A DNA stretch of 64,000 bases, taken from positions 4,865,030-4,929,029 of the forward strand of contig NZ_CP087585.1 of NCBI RefSeq assembly GCF_022200785.1. Reading direction: 5' to 3'. Shown here one piece after another: positions 27,447 through 35,843 of this stretch. Below the pieces are notes generated by a model that was given only the letters and a program-made list of their open reading frames with translations, searched no databases and was not told the origin of the DNA. This DNA comes from Pedobacter mucosus. GTDB taxonomy: Bacteria > Bacteroidota > Bacteroidia > Sphingobacteriales > Sphingobacteriaceae. Each line of letters opens with the position of its first letter. Within the stretch, counting starts at the first letter, position 1. A program made the position numbers and the translations under genes.

Positions 27447-27498
27447 GATAAAGGAGATTAAAATTAAAATGTATATTTACTGTTCGGAAACAAATATA

Positions 27499-29208
27499 AT
27501 GGAAAAAAGATGGGTGCAGGCATCAAATTGCAATGATGATACCATAAATACAATAGCAGAACAACTCAATATAGATCGCTCACTTGCGCAAATATTAGTT
27601 CAAAGAAATATTTGCGATTTCGATCAGGCAAAGGATTTTTTCAGACCAGATATCACTCATCTTCACAATCCTTTTTTGATGAAGGATATGGATGTGGCAA
27701 TCGAAAGGATTGAAAAAGCTTTAGCCAGTCACGAAAAAATTCTTATTTATGGCGATTACGATGTTGACGGAACTACCTCAGTTGCATTGGCTTATAGTTT
27801 TTTCTCTCAGCTTACTAAGAATATAGAATATTATATTCCTGACCGTTATTTAGAAGGTTATGGCATTTCAACTGCAGGAATCGATTATGCAAATGAAAAT
27901 GGTTTTTCATTAATTATCGCTTTAGATTGTGGTATAAAATCAATTGATAAAGTTGATTACGCTAATACGCTTAACATTGATTTTATTATTTGTGATCACC
28001 ATTTGCCAGGCGAATTTCTGCCAAAAGCAGTCGCTGTTTTAGATCCGAAGAGAAACGATTGCGATTATCCATTTAAAGAATTAGCAGGTTGTGGAATTGG
28101 TTTTAAGCTGGCTCAGGCTTATGCTCAGAAACATAATTTACCAAAAGAAACCTACCTAAAATACTTAGATTTAGTAATGGTAAGCATTGCCGCGGATATC
28201 GTTCCTGTAGTTGGCGAAAACAGAATTTTGGCTTATTATGGTTTGAAAAAACTCAATACAAACCCATGCGAAGGTTTAAGAGCTTTAATGGAAGTTTCTG
28301 GCAAAACGGAAAATTATAGTATTACCGATGTGGTTTTTACTTTAGGTCCGCGGATAAATGCAGCCGGCAGAATAGACCACGCCAAACACGCTGTAGCCAT
28401 GTTAATTTGCGAAATTGACGGAAATTCGTTAGAGCAAAGTGTAGAAATCAACCTTAAAAATACGGAACGAAAAACTTATGATCAGGATATTACCAGAGAA
28501 GCTTTGGCGCTAATTGGAGATAGTGAAATCTTAATAAATAGAAAAACAACGGTTGTTTACAATGAAAATTGGCATAAAGGTGTGATTGGAATTGTAGCCT
28601 CGCGTTTAACAGAAAAATATTATCGTCCAACCATCGTTTTAACCATGTCTAATGGTCATATTGCTGGTTCGTGCAGATCTGTTTTTGGTTTTGATTTATA
28701 TGAAGCTTTGAGTGGTTGTGCACATTTACTGGATCAATATGGTGGGCATAAATTTGCTGCAGGTTTAACTATGCAGGCCCATAATGTAGAAGCTTTTGCT
28801 CATAAGTTTGAAGAAATTGTTGCTGGTACCATAACTGAAGAGCTTTTAACGCCAATGATTAGAATCGATGCCGAAGTGGAATTGGCACAAATTGACGGAA
28901 AGTTTTTTAGGGTATTAACACAAATGGGCCCATTCGGGCCAGAAAATATGTCGCCAATATTTGTAACACATAATGTTTATTTAGCCCAACAAGCAATGCC
29001 AGTTGGCGCAAATCATTTAAAAATTAGCATTAAACAACAAAATTCGCCTATTTTTGAATGCATCGCATTTGGTTTAGGAGAATTTCAAAATCTTTTACAA
29101 CCTAAAGTTCCCTTCTCTGTTTGTTATACTATTGAAGAAAATGTTTGGAAAGATAAACGTAGGATGCAGTTAAATATTAAAGGAATAAAAGTAAACGAAC
29201 AAAAATAG
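27499..29208 (+). CDS. recJ: Single-stranded-DNA-specific exonuclease RecJ
   Basis: From ATG 27499 (MEKRWVQASNCND) the protein is 569 residues, the usual length in the phylum; a longer in-frame start at 27433 would overlap the divergent gene. It has the DHH-family motifs YGDYDVDGTTS (manganese-binding aspartates), CDHHLPG and GCGIGFKLAQA, the DHHA1 part with GRIDHAKHAV and NWHKGVIGIVASRLTE, and the GGHKFAAGLTM glycine motif. It degrades 5' single-stranded DNA during recombination and mismatch repair. Confidence 0.96.
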   Translation: MEKRWVQASNCNDDTINTIAEQLNIDRSLAQILVQRNICDFDQAKDFFRPDITHLHNPFLMKDMDVAIERIEKALASHEKILIYGDYDVDGTTSVALAYSFFSQLTKNIEYYIPDRYLEGYGISTAGIDYANENGFSLIIALDCGIKSIDKVDYANTLNIDFIICDHHLPGEFLPKAVAVLDPKRNDCDYPFKELAGCGIGFKLAQAYAQKHNLPKETYLKYLDLVMVSIAADIVPVVGENRILAYYGLKKLNTNPCEGLRALMEVSGKTENYSITDVVFTLGPRINAAGRIDHAKHAVAMLICEIDGNSLEQSVEINLKNTERKTYDQDITREALALIGDSEILINRKTTVVYNENWHKGVIGIVASRLTEKYYRPTIVLTMSNGHIAGSCRSVFGFDLYEALSGCAHLLDQYGGHKFAAGLTMQAHNVEAFAHKFEEIVAGTITEELLTPMIRIDAEVELAQIDGKFFRVLTQMGPFGPENMSPIFVTHNVYLAQQAMPVGANHLKISIKQQNSPIFECIAFGLGEFQNLLQPKVPFSVCYTIEENVWKDKRRMQLNIKGIKVNEQK

Positions 29209-29322
29209 AGGATTAAAGAGTAATGATCAAAGAACAAGGACTAAAATGAAAATAATAAGGATTAGGAAGCATGGTAATTAACCAATCTTTAATCCTTGAT
29301 CTTTATTCTTTAATCTAATAGT
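29208..29322. repeat. Imperfect palindrome, CTTTAATC family, copy 1
   Basis: The left part (GGATTAAAGAGTAATGATCA, AAGAACAAGGACT) and right part (AATCCTTGATCTTTATTCTT, TAATCT) are complementary over most of their lengths around a TTAGGAAGCATGGTAATTAA centre. The family recurs at 26592-26630 and 33346-33482. It fills the recJ-lptB gap. Confidence 0.55.
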
Positions 29323-29331
29323 TATATACGA

Positions 29332-30072
29332 ATGATATTAAGAGCCGAAAATTTAGTAAAAAAATACAAGCAACGCACCGTAGTAAACGATGTTTCTTTT
29401 AATGTAAGCCAAGGTGAAATTGTTGGACTTCTTGGTCCAAATGGAGCCGGAAAAACAACTTCTTTTTATATGATCGTAGGTTTGATTAAGCCTAATCAAG
29501 GTCGGATATATTTAGAAGATGAAGATATTACGGAAGATGCAATGTATCGTCGAGCTCAAAAAGGAATTGGGTATTTAGCACAAGAAGCTTCGGTTTTTAG
29601 AAAGTTATCGGTGGAAGATAATATCCTTGCTATTTTAGAAATGAGTAAAATGAGTAAGGAGGAGCAACGAGATAAATTGGAAGAATTAATTAACGAATTT
29701 AGCTTACAAAAGGTACGTAAAAGTAATGGTGATTTATTATCTGGTGGCGAACGCCGCAGAACTGAAATTGCCCGTGCTTTAGCCGCAAACCCTAATTTTA
29801 TTTTGTTGGATGAGCCATTTGCTGGTGTAGATCCGATTGCTGTTGAAGAAATTCAAACCATTGTTGCCAAGCTTAAACATAAAAATATAGGTATCTTAAT
29901 AACCGATCATAATGTGCAGGAAACACTTTCTATAACTGATAGAGCATATTTATTATTTGAAGGAAAGATTTTAGAACAAGGTGTTCCCGAAGTATTGGCA
30001 GAAAATGAATTGGTTCGAAAAGTGTATTTAGGATCCAACTTCGTTTTAAAACGTAAAAAATTTGATATTTAA
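29332..30072 (+). CDS. lptB: LPS export ABC transporter ATP-binding protein
   Basis: A 246-residue ABC ATPase that powers lipopolysaccharide transport through the LptFG-C-A-D bridge. It contains Walker [10 protein letters not shown] (about 36-44), Q-loop [20 protein letters not shown] typical of LptB, signature [17 protein letters not shown], Walker [14 protein letters not shown] and the switch histidine [10 protein letters not shown]. The other lpt genes are not here. It is followed after 9 bases by a GH3 gene, suggesting co-transcription of otherwise unrelated functions. Confidence 0.95.
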   Translation: MILRAENLVKKYKQRTVVNDVSFNVSQGEIVGLLGPNGAGKTTSFYMIVGLIKPNQGRIYLEDEDITEDAMYRRAQKGIGYLAQEASVFRKLSVEDNILAILEMSKMSKEEQRDKLEELINEFSLQKVRKSNGDLLSGGERRRTEIARALAANPNFILLDEPFAGVDPIAVEEIQTIVAKLKHKNIGILITDHNVQETLSITDRAYLLFEGKILEQGVPEVLAENELVRKVYLGSNFVLKRKKFDI

Positions 30073-30081
30073 AAAAGCGCA

Positions 30082-31599
30082 ATGGCATTTGTAAATTCAA
30101 TTTTTACTTGGTTAATGAAAAAGCGGATCCACCAGATTGAGCTTTTCATGAAATATCCTCATGATGTTCAGCAAGAGTGGTTTCACACGCTTATAGATAG
30201 TGCAGAAAATACTGAATGGGGAAAATTATATGATTATAAATCGATTTTAACAGCTCAACAATATCAAGAACGCGTTCCTATTCAAAATTATGATACGCTC
30301 AAACCTTATATTGAGCGTATGCTAGCGGGTGAGCAAAACATTCTCTGGCCGTCAGATATTAAGTGGTTTGCAAAGTCATCGGGTACCACAAGCGATAGAA
30401 GTAAATTTATTCCAGTTTCTAAAGAATCTCTTGAAGAATGCCACTTTAAAGGGGGTAAAGATATGCTTTCCATCTATTGTAATAATCGGCCAGATAATCA
30501 AATGTTTACAGGAAAAGGTTTGGTTTTAGGTGGAAGTCATCAGGTTAATCAGTTAAACGAAGATTGTTTTTATGGTGATTTATCAGCGGTACTGATTAAA
30601 AATTTACCGATTTGGGCAGAGTTTTACCGTACGCCAGATATGTCTATCGCGTTGATGGACAATTACGAAGTAAAGATGGATAAGATGGCTGAGGCCACTA
30701 TTCAAGAAAATGTAACCAGTATTTCAGGGGTACCTACCTGGACAATTGTTTTGGCTAAAAAGGTGCTGGAACTCACAGGAAAAAAAAATCTTTTAGAAGT
30801 TTGGCCAAACCTTGAATTATACGTTCATGGCGCTGTAAATTTTGGTCCATATCGCGAACAATTCAAGCAGCTTATTCCTTCAGCTGATATGTATTATTTG
30901 GAAACTTATAACGCATCTGAAGGTTTTTTTGGGATTCAGGATCAGGATAATTCTGAAGAAATGCTCTTAATGCTTGATTATGGCATTTTTTATGAGTTTA
31001 TCCCAATGGAAAATATCACTGATGAAAATCCGAAAGCATTGCTTTTAGGCGATGTCGAAATCAACAAAAATTATGCAATTGTAATTTCAACTAATGGCGG
31101 TTTATGGAGATATATGATTGGCGACACCATTCAATTTACTTCTTTATCTCCTTATCGGATAAAAATTACTGGCCGTACAAAACATTTTATCAATGCTTTT
31201 GGGGAAGAAGTAATTATAGATAATGCAGAACAGGCGCTTACAAAGGCATGTTGTGCAACTGGTGCAGAAATTAAAGATTACACCGCCGGACCAATCTATT
31301 TTAAAGGTGAAAATGCTGGTGGACATGAATGGATTATTGAGTTTGATAAGCAGCCCAATGATTTCGAAAAATTTGTTGATGTGATGGACGCCACACTTCG
31401 GGAAGTAAATTCTGATTATGACGCCAAAAGATTTAAGGATATGGCGCTGTCTCGTCCGAAAGTGCATAACGCACCAGCCAATACTTTTTATAACTGGTTA
31501 AAAGCAAAAGATAAATTGGGTGGTCAGCATAAAGTACCGCGTTTGGCCAATGAACGAAAGTATGTTGATGACATTTTGAAAATGTTAAAAGCATACTAA
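30082..31599 (+). CDS. GH3-family acyl-adenylating protein
   Basis: A 505-residue protein covering the full GH3 domain. The ATP/AMP-binding motif FAKSSGTTSDRSKFIPVS (about 96-113) is intact, as are YNASEGFFGIQ (motif 2) and YRIKITGRTKHFINAFGEEV (motif 3). Plant GH3 enzymes conjugate hormones to amino acids; what the bacterial members acylate is not known. It follows lptB by 9 bases and precedes three small membrane-protein genes, which raises the possibility of a role in envelope lipids. This last point is inference only. Confidence 0.92.
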   Translation: MAFVNSIFTWLMKKRIHQIELFMKYPHDVQQEWFHTLIDSAENTEWGKLYDYKSILTAQQYQERVPIQNYDTLKPYIERMLAGEQNILWPSDIKWFAKSSGTTSDRSKFIPVSKESLEECHFKGGKDMLSIYCNNRPDNQMFTGKGLVLGGSHQVNQLNEDCFYGDLSAVLIKNLPIWAEFYRTPDMSIALMDNYEVKMDKMAEATIQENVTSISGVPTWTIVLAKKVLELTGKKNLLEVWPNLELYVHGAVNFGPYREQFKQLIPSADMYYLETYNASEGFFGIQDQDNSEEMLLMLDYGIFYEFIPMENITDENPKALLLGDVEINKNYAIVISTNGGLWRYMIGDTIQFTSLSPYRIKITGRTKHFINAFGEEVIIDNAEQALTKACCATGAEIKDYTAGPIYFKGENAGGHEWIIEFDKQPNDFEKFVDVMDATLREVNSDYDAKRFKDMALSRPKVHNAPANTFYNWLKAKDKLGGQHKVPRLANERKYVDDILKMLKAY

Positions 31600-31627
31600 T
31601 TGGTAGGCTATTTGCTAGAGAAAATGT

Positions 31628-32062
31628 ATGAATCTGAACAGGGAAGAAATCTTAAATTTCTTTAAAAAATCACAAAACCGGGCTACGGTAATTTTAAAGG
31701 ATAAAGATAAGGCTAACAAAACTATTAAAAATGCATTGGGCAAAGCCGTAACCAATAAAGATAATTTAGAAGGTATATGGTCAAAAATGGTGTTACTTTT
31801 TGCTGTTGCGAAAGATTATATTAACGGTGATTATGTTGAAATTCCTAAAAGATCAATCATTGCTATATTTGGCGGGTTAGTTTATTTCCTTTCTCCTATA
31901 GATGTAATTCCTGATTTCGTTCCTGTGCTTGGGTTTGTAGATGATATTTTCGTCCTCAATTTAGTTTACAGACAAGTAGTTAAAGATCTGGATAAATACA
32001 AAACATGGAAAGATAATCAACTAAAATCTATCAATAATGTAAATGGGATTAAAAAATCATAA
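31628..32062 (+). CDS. YkvA/DUF1232 membrane-associated protein
   Basis: A 144-residue protein. The central region (AIFGGLVYFLSPIDVIPDFVPVLGFVDDIFVL, about 79-110) is the DUF1232 block, with the LSPIDxIPD core and a hydrophobic hairpin. A lysine-rich N-terminal half and charged C-terminus flank it. Function of the family is unknown. It overlaps the next gene by 20 bases and lies 28 bases after GH3, so it is part of the lptB-to-CCC gene run. Confidence 0.85.
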   Translation: MNLNREEILNFFKKSQNRATVILKDKDKANKTIKNALGKAVTNKDNLEGIWSKMVLLFAVAKDYINGDYVEIPKRSIIAIFGGLVYFLSPIDVIPDFVPVLGFVDDIFVLNLVYRQVVKDLDKYKTWKDNQLKSINNVNGIKKS

Positions 32063-32366
32063 TATTTTTGATTGGTTTAGTAAACATCTATTAGCCTGTC
32101 CATTTAAATCTTATTTTGGAATAGATTGCCCAGGTTGCGGATTACAACGCTCTATATTAGCACTATTTAAGGGGAATTTTGTAGAATCTTTTACTTTTTA
32201 TCCTGCAACAATTCCACTCATCTTTATTATAATCTTCACTTTCATCCATATAAAATGGGATTTTAAATTCGGGGCGCAGCTTATCAAAATTGTTTTTTCT
32301 GGTATTGCAGTAATTATCTTAATCAATTATATTTACAAAATATACACCCATCAACTACTAAATTAA
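32043..32366 (+). CDS. DUF2752 small membrane protein
   Basis: A 107-residue protein with the DUF2752 signature CPFKSYFGIDCPGCGLQRSI, where three cysteines (CxxxxxxxxxCPGCG) may bind a metal or be lipidated, followed by two membrane segments. Its start overlaps the DUF1232 gene end by 20 bases in another frame, and it ends 3 bases before the next ORF. The tight packing implies a shared message. The role is unknown. Confidence 0.85.
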   Translation: MGLKNHNIFDWFSKHLLACPFKSYFGIDCPGCGLQRSILALFKGNFVESFTFYPATIPLIFIIIFTFIHIKWDFKFGAQLIKIVFSGIAVIILINYIYKIYTHQLLN

Positions 32367-32369
32367 GCT

Positions 32370-32831
32370 ATGTCAAACGAAGAAGGAACTACACCAGAAG
32401 AGAATCAATCCAATCAGCCTGATAGTTATAAACCAGCTCAACCTTTCGCTAATGGACCAGTTACACCACCGCCATTTCAGCCAAATGCTGCATTTAATCA
32501 ATTTGGTGGAATGGGACAACAAAACTTACCTAACTCAACAGCCAGTTTAGTTTTGGGTATTTTAGCTATTCCTGCTTGTTGTTTTTATGGAATTTTTGGG
32601 ATAATATTTGGTGTTATTGCATGGGTTTTAGCATCTGGCGATCTTAAAAAGTATAATTTAAATCCTGGTGCTTATACATTATCATCTTATAAAAATAGTA
32701 AGGCCGGTAAACTGTGTGGCATAATTGCTGTAAGTATTAGTGTGCTTTTCATTATCATTATCATAATTTTTGGTGCTGCAATTGTTAGTAACCCTCAATT
32801 AATTCAGGAGATGTTAAAGAACGCTAAATAA
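32370..32831 (+). CDS. CCC-motif-type small membrane protein
   Basis: A 153-residue protein with a Pro/Gln/Asn-rich cytoplasmic N-terminus (1-55) and two membrane segments. The first includes ILAIPACCFYGIFGIIFGVIAW, then SSYKNSKAGKLCGIIAVSIS. The layout equals the Bacteroidota CCC-motif membrane family, in which DUF2752 and CCC genes are typically neighbours as here. Possibly these two form a small membrane complex; that is inference. Confidence 0.8.
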   Translation: MSNEEGTTPEENQSNQPDSYKPAQPFANGPVTPPPFQPNAAFNQFGGMGQQNLPNSTASLVLGILAIPACCFYGIFGIIFGVIAWVLASGDLKKYNLNPGAYTLSSYKNSKAGKLCGIIAVSISVLFIIIIIIFGAAIVSNPQLIQEMLKNAK

Positions 32832-32859
32832 GCTAATTTTAATTTTACCTTAAAAATAT

Positions 32860-32898
32860 AAATCGAATGACGAGAGCCATTCGATTTTCTTATTTTTG
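32860..32898 (+). terminator. Hairpin terminator after the CCC-motif gene
   Basis: Perfect 10-bp stem AAATCGAATG (32860-32869) / CATTCGATTT (32878-32887), followed by a T-rich stretch. The same T-rich stretch contains TATTTTTG (32891-32898), a candidate -7 element for the bacilliredoxin gene 32 bases further on. Confidence 0.75.
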
Positions 32899-32929
32899 TA
32901 TGTCGATATTGTAAATAAAATTTAAGATA

Positions 32930-33340
32930 ATGTATCCAGAATATTTAGTAGAACCAATGCGTAAGGAATTAACTAACGTAGGTTTTGAAGAATTAAAAAG
33001 TGCTCAAGACGTTGATCAAGCTATTAAAGGCGAAGGAACTGTGTTGGTAATTGTAAATTCAGTTTGCGGTTGTGCAGCAGCAAATGCTCGTCCGGCAGCA
33101 AGGGCGGCAGCAGCTCATGAAAAACATCCTGATAGATTAGTTACTGTTTTTGCAGGAATGGAAAAAGAAGCAGTAGACCAAGCTAGAAATTATATGATGC
33201 CTTTTCCTCCATCATCTCCAGCAATGGCGTTATTTAAAGATGGTAAATTGGTTCATATGATTGAACGTCACCAAATTGAAGGCAGACCGGCGCAAATGAT
33301 TGCTGATAATTTAATCGGTGCTTTTGAACAATACTGTTAA
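32930..33340 (+). CDS. Bacilliredoxin, BrxA/YphP family
   Basis: A 136-residue protein of the YphP/YqiW (DUF1094) family with the CGC active site, SVCGCAA (Cys46 and Cys48), and the conserved MYPEYLVEPMRKELTNVGFEEL start. Family members reduce protein-bacillithiol mixed disulfides. Length and motif are complete. Together with the YtxJ-type gene at 10592 it indicates bacillithiol use. It has its own candidate -7 element (32891-32898) and is followed by a palindromic repeat that may terminate it. Confidence 0.95.
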   Translation: MYPEYLVEPMRKELTNVGFEELKSAQDVDQAIKGEGTVLVIVNSVCGCAAANARPAARAAAAHEKHPDRLVTVFAGMEKEAVDQARNYMMPFPPSSPAMALFKDGKLVHMIERHQIEGRPAQMIADNLIGAFEQYC

Positions 33341-33345
33341 GGTTA

Positions 33346-33482
33346 GGATAAAAGATAAAAGAGCAAGGATCAAAGACAATTTGTCTTAAATCTTTGCTCT
33401 TTTTTTATTTTGAAATTTTAGTCCTTATTAAAAGCCATTTTAGATCTATAGTCTTTAATCTTTGTTCCTTTATCCTTACTCC
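33346..33482. repeat. Imperfect palindrome, CTTTAATC family, copy 2, with terminator-like hairpin
   Basis: The stretch has AAAGAGCAAGGATCAAAGAC and its near-complement GTCTTAAATCTTTGCTCTTT followed by a T-run, which can terminate the bacilliredoxin transcript. Further on comes a second complementary part (GTCTTTAATCTTTGTTCCTT, TATCCTTACTCC) matching the left end. Thus two nested palindromes fill the gap before cdaA. Related copies are at 26592 and 29208. Confidence 0.6.
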
Positions 33483-33484
33483 TT

Positions 33485-34276
33485 CTAAAAATCTTTATTG
33501 AGCAACTTTTCCAGCTCACCAAACGAGACATTCATTCTTACTCTTCCTTGTTTTGCGTAAGAAATTTCGCCTGTTTCTTCTGAAATAATAACGGCAACAG
33601 CATCTGTCGTTTCTGAAACCCCAATACCTGCTCTATGCCTTAATCCAAATTGAGAAGGCAATTGATCGTTATCTGTTAATGGTAAAATACAGCTCGCACT
33701 TTTAATTTTGTTTTCTGAAATTACAACGGCTCCATCATGCAACGGACTATTTTTTTGAAATATACTTTCTAAAAGTCGCTTTGAAATTTTAGCATCAACC
33801 ACCTCACAACTGTTGGCAAAAAACTGCTCATCATAAAACTTCACAAATACCATTAAAGCACCTGTTCTTGTTTTTTTCATCGTTTTACAGGCATCAATTA
33901 TGGGTTTTATTCGGGCTAAATTATTACGTTCAATTTCTTTTCTACCGAACAAATAACCCCACCACGCTTTGTTTTTCTGTAAAAAAGCATTTTTACCAAT
34001 GAGTAGTAAAAAACGCCTTATTTCAGGATGAAAAATAACGATAAGTGCAATGATACCAACACTCATAAACTTATCAATGATGGTGGTTAGCAACTCCATG
34101 TGCAAAGCCTTTACTACCCAATAAAAAACGGTAATAATAAACATGCCCACCAATAGATTTACAGCTAAAGTATTGCGAATGAGGGTGTAAACATAGTATA
34201 TTAAAAGTGCTACAAGCACAATATCAACTACATCAGTTACTGAAACTTTTAAAAAATCGAAATCAAATCCCTTCAT
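33485..34276 (-). CDS. cdaA: Diadenylate cyclase (c-di-AMP synthase), CdaA type
   Basis: From ATG 34276 the protein is 263 residues; an in-frame TTG at 34285 adds three. Three membrane segments (about 12-85) precede a DisA_N catalytic domain with both active-site motifs: DGA in SPLHDGAVVI and RHR in FGLRHRAGIGVSE. It makes c-di-AMP from two ATP. The CdaA layout (three membrane helices plus cyclase) is standard. It is encoded 60 bases downstream of folP on the same strand, an adjacency I regard as typical of the phylum. Confidence 0.95.
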   Translation of the reverse strand: MKGFDFDFLKVSVTDVVDIVLVALLIYYVYTLIRNTLAVNLLVGMFIITVFYWVVKALHMELLTTIIDKFMSVGIIALIVIFHPEIRRFLLLIGKNAFLQKNKAWWGYLFGRKEIERNNLARIKPIIDACKTMKKTRTGALMVFVKFYDEQFFANSCEVVDAKISKRLLESIFQKNSPLHDGAVVISENKIKSASCILPLTDNDQLPSQFGLRHRAGIGVSETTDAVAVIISEETGEISYAKQGRVRMNVSFGELEKLLNKDF

Positions 34277-34344
34277 TATTGGCAAGATAGCAAAACGGTT
34301 TTCAGTTTACAATTTCAAATGGAAATTAACAGTTAATTAACGAT

Positions 34345-35196
34345 TTACTTCAACATCGCAACCAGCTTAATACATTCCATTGCTTCTTTTACATCATGAA
34401 CTCTTAATATTCCAGCCCCTTTTTGTAAAGCAATAGTGTTTAATACGGAAGTTCCATTTAAGGCTTCCTCAGCTTTTGATTCCAAGACTTTATGAATCAT
34501 ACCTTTCCGGGAGACGCCAGCAAGAATTGGTAATTTAAAAATTTTAAATGCCTCGAGTTGATTTAATAGCTCGTAATTATGTTCAATGGTTTTTCCAAAC
34601 CCAAAACCAGGATCAATAATCACATCGTGTATTTTTAACGCAGTCAATTCACTTACTTTGTTAGAAAAATAATCAATTACATCAAGCAAAACATTTTTAT
34701 AGTTAGGGTTTTGTTGCATATTTTGAGGCGTTCCCTGCATATGCATCATGATGTAAGGCACTTTAAGCTTTGCAATAGTTTTAAACATAAGTTCGTCCAT
34801 GTCCCCGGCAGAAATATCATTTATAATACTTGCTCCTACATAAACACACTCTTCGGCAACCCTTGCTCTAAAGGTATCAACAGAGATTATTACCTCTGGA
34901 AACGCGTTTATTAAACTCTTTATAATGGGAACTAATCTTGATAACTCTTCTTCTGCAGCAATATTCTTTGCTCCAGGTCTGGACGAATAACCACCAACAT
35001 CTATAAAGGTAGCGCCTTCTTTTAAGTATTGTTCGGTTTTTGTTAAAGCGTCATTTACCGATTTTGTCCTGCTATTACTATAGAAAGAATCAGGTGTAAT
35101 GTTGAGAATTCCCATCACTTTAGGAGAACTCAAATCGATTAATTTTCCCTTAACATTTATGCTTTGTTTTGGCTTGAAAAAGTTTTTTTCTATCAT
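34345..35196 (-). CDS. folP: Dihydropteroate synthase
   Basis: A 283-residue TIM-barrel enzyme of folate synthesis that joins 4-aminobenzoate to the pterin pyrophosphate; it is the sulfonamide target. Motifs are MGILNITPDSFY, FIDVGGYSSRPGA, NDISAGD, IMMHMQGTPQNMQ, DPGFGFGKTIEHNYELL and AGVSRKG. Length is normal. It shares the minus strand with cdaA and is divergent from the DUF1599 gene. Confidence 0.97.
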   Translation of the reverse strand: MIEKNFFKPKQSINVKGKLIDLSSPKVMGILNITPDSFYSNSRTKSVNDALTKTEQYLKEGATFIDVGGYSSRPGAKNIAAEEELSRLVPIIKSLINAFPEVIISVDTFRARVAEECVYVGASIINDISAGDMDELMFKTIAKLKVPYIMMHMQGTPQNMQQNPNYKNVLLDVIDYFSNKVSELTALKIHDVIIDPGFGFGKTIEHNYELLNQLEAFKIFKLPILAGVSRKGMIHKVLESKAEEALNGTSVLNTIALQKGAGILRVHDVKEAMECIKLVAMLK

Positions 35197-35288
35197 ATTA
35201 AACCCTTCCGGGATTTGGGTTTCGCTTTAAAAATGTATCTTTAGCCTTCGTATTTTAGGTACAAAAATACATTAAAACTAAATAATTA

Positions 35289-35840
35289 TTGGCCTTGGCA
35301 CAAACAAATACCGTTGTAGAATTTGATGAAGTAATCGCAATTTGCAGATCATTATTCTTAAAAAAAACTAAAGATTATGGCACTGCATGGCGCATTTTAA
35401 GGCTAACCTCCATAACTGATCAGATCTTTATTAAAGCGCAACGCATTCGCACTTTAGAAGAAAAAAAGATTAGCAAAGTTGGCGAAAATATAACTTCCGA
35501 ATATATAGGTATCGTAAATTATTGTGTAATCGCAATGATGCAATTGGAACTAAATGATCAGGATCCAAATGAATTGCCTTTTTCTCAAATTGAAGGTCTA
35601 TTTGAAGAGAAAGTTGGCGAAACCAAAGATTTAATGTTTGCCAAAAACCACGATTATGGCGAAGCTTGGCGAGATATGCGTATCAGTTCATTAACTGATC
35701 TCATTTTAATGAAAATTTTAAGGGTTAAACAAATTGAAGATAATGAGGGCCAAACATTAGCTTCTGAAGGTGTAAAAGCAAACTACCAGGATATGTTAAA
35801 TTATTCTGTTTTTGCTTTAATTAAATTAGGTGTTAAATAA
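35289..35840 (+). CDS. DUF1599 protein with two tandem copies of the domain
   Basis: The 183-residue protein starts with TTG 35289 (read MALAQTNTVVEF); no in-frame ATG occurs until well inside the domain. It consists of an internal duplication: LFLKKTKDYGTAWRILRLTS with ITDQIFIKAQRIRTLEE in residues about 20-60, and LMFAKNHDYGEAWRDMRISS with LTDLILMKILRVKQIED in about 113-153, each followed by a YxxxxNYxVxAxxxL helix. DUF1599 is proposed to be linked to nucleotide modification, but no reaction is established. It is 3 bases from the next gene. Confidence 0.88.
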   Translation: MALAQTNTVVEFDEVIAICRSLFLKKTKDYGTAWRILRLTSITDQIFIKAQRIRTLEEKKISKVGENITSEYIGIVNYCVIAMMQLELNDQDPNELPFSQIEGLFEEKVGETKDLMFAKNHDYGEAWRDMRISSLTDLILMKILRVKQIEDNEGQTLASEGVKANYQDMLNYSVFALIKLGVK

Positions 35841-35843
35841 TAG

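Noticed and set aside
27433-27498. Longer start for recJ
   Set aside because: The added 22 residues are unlike RecJ and overlap the start of the divergent hydrolase gene; ATG 27499 matches the family.
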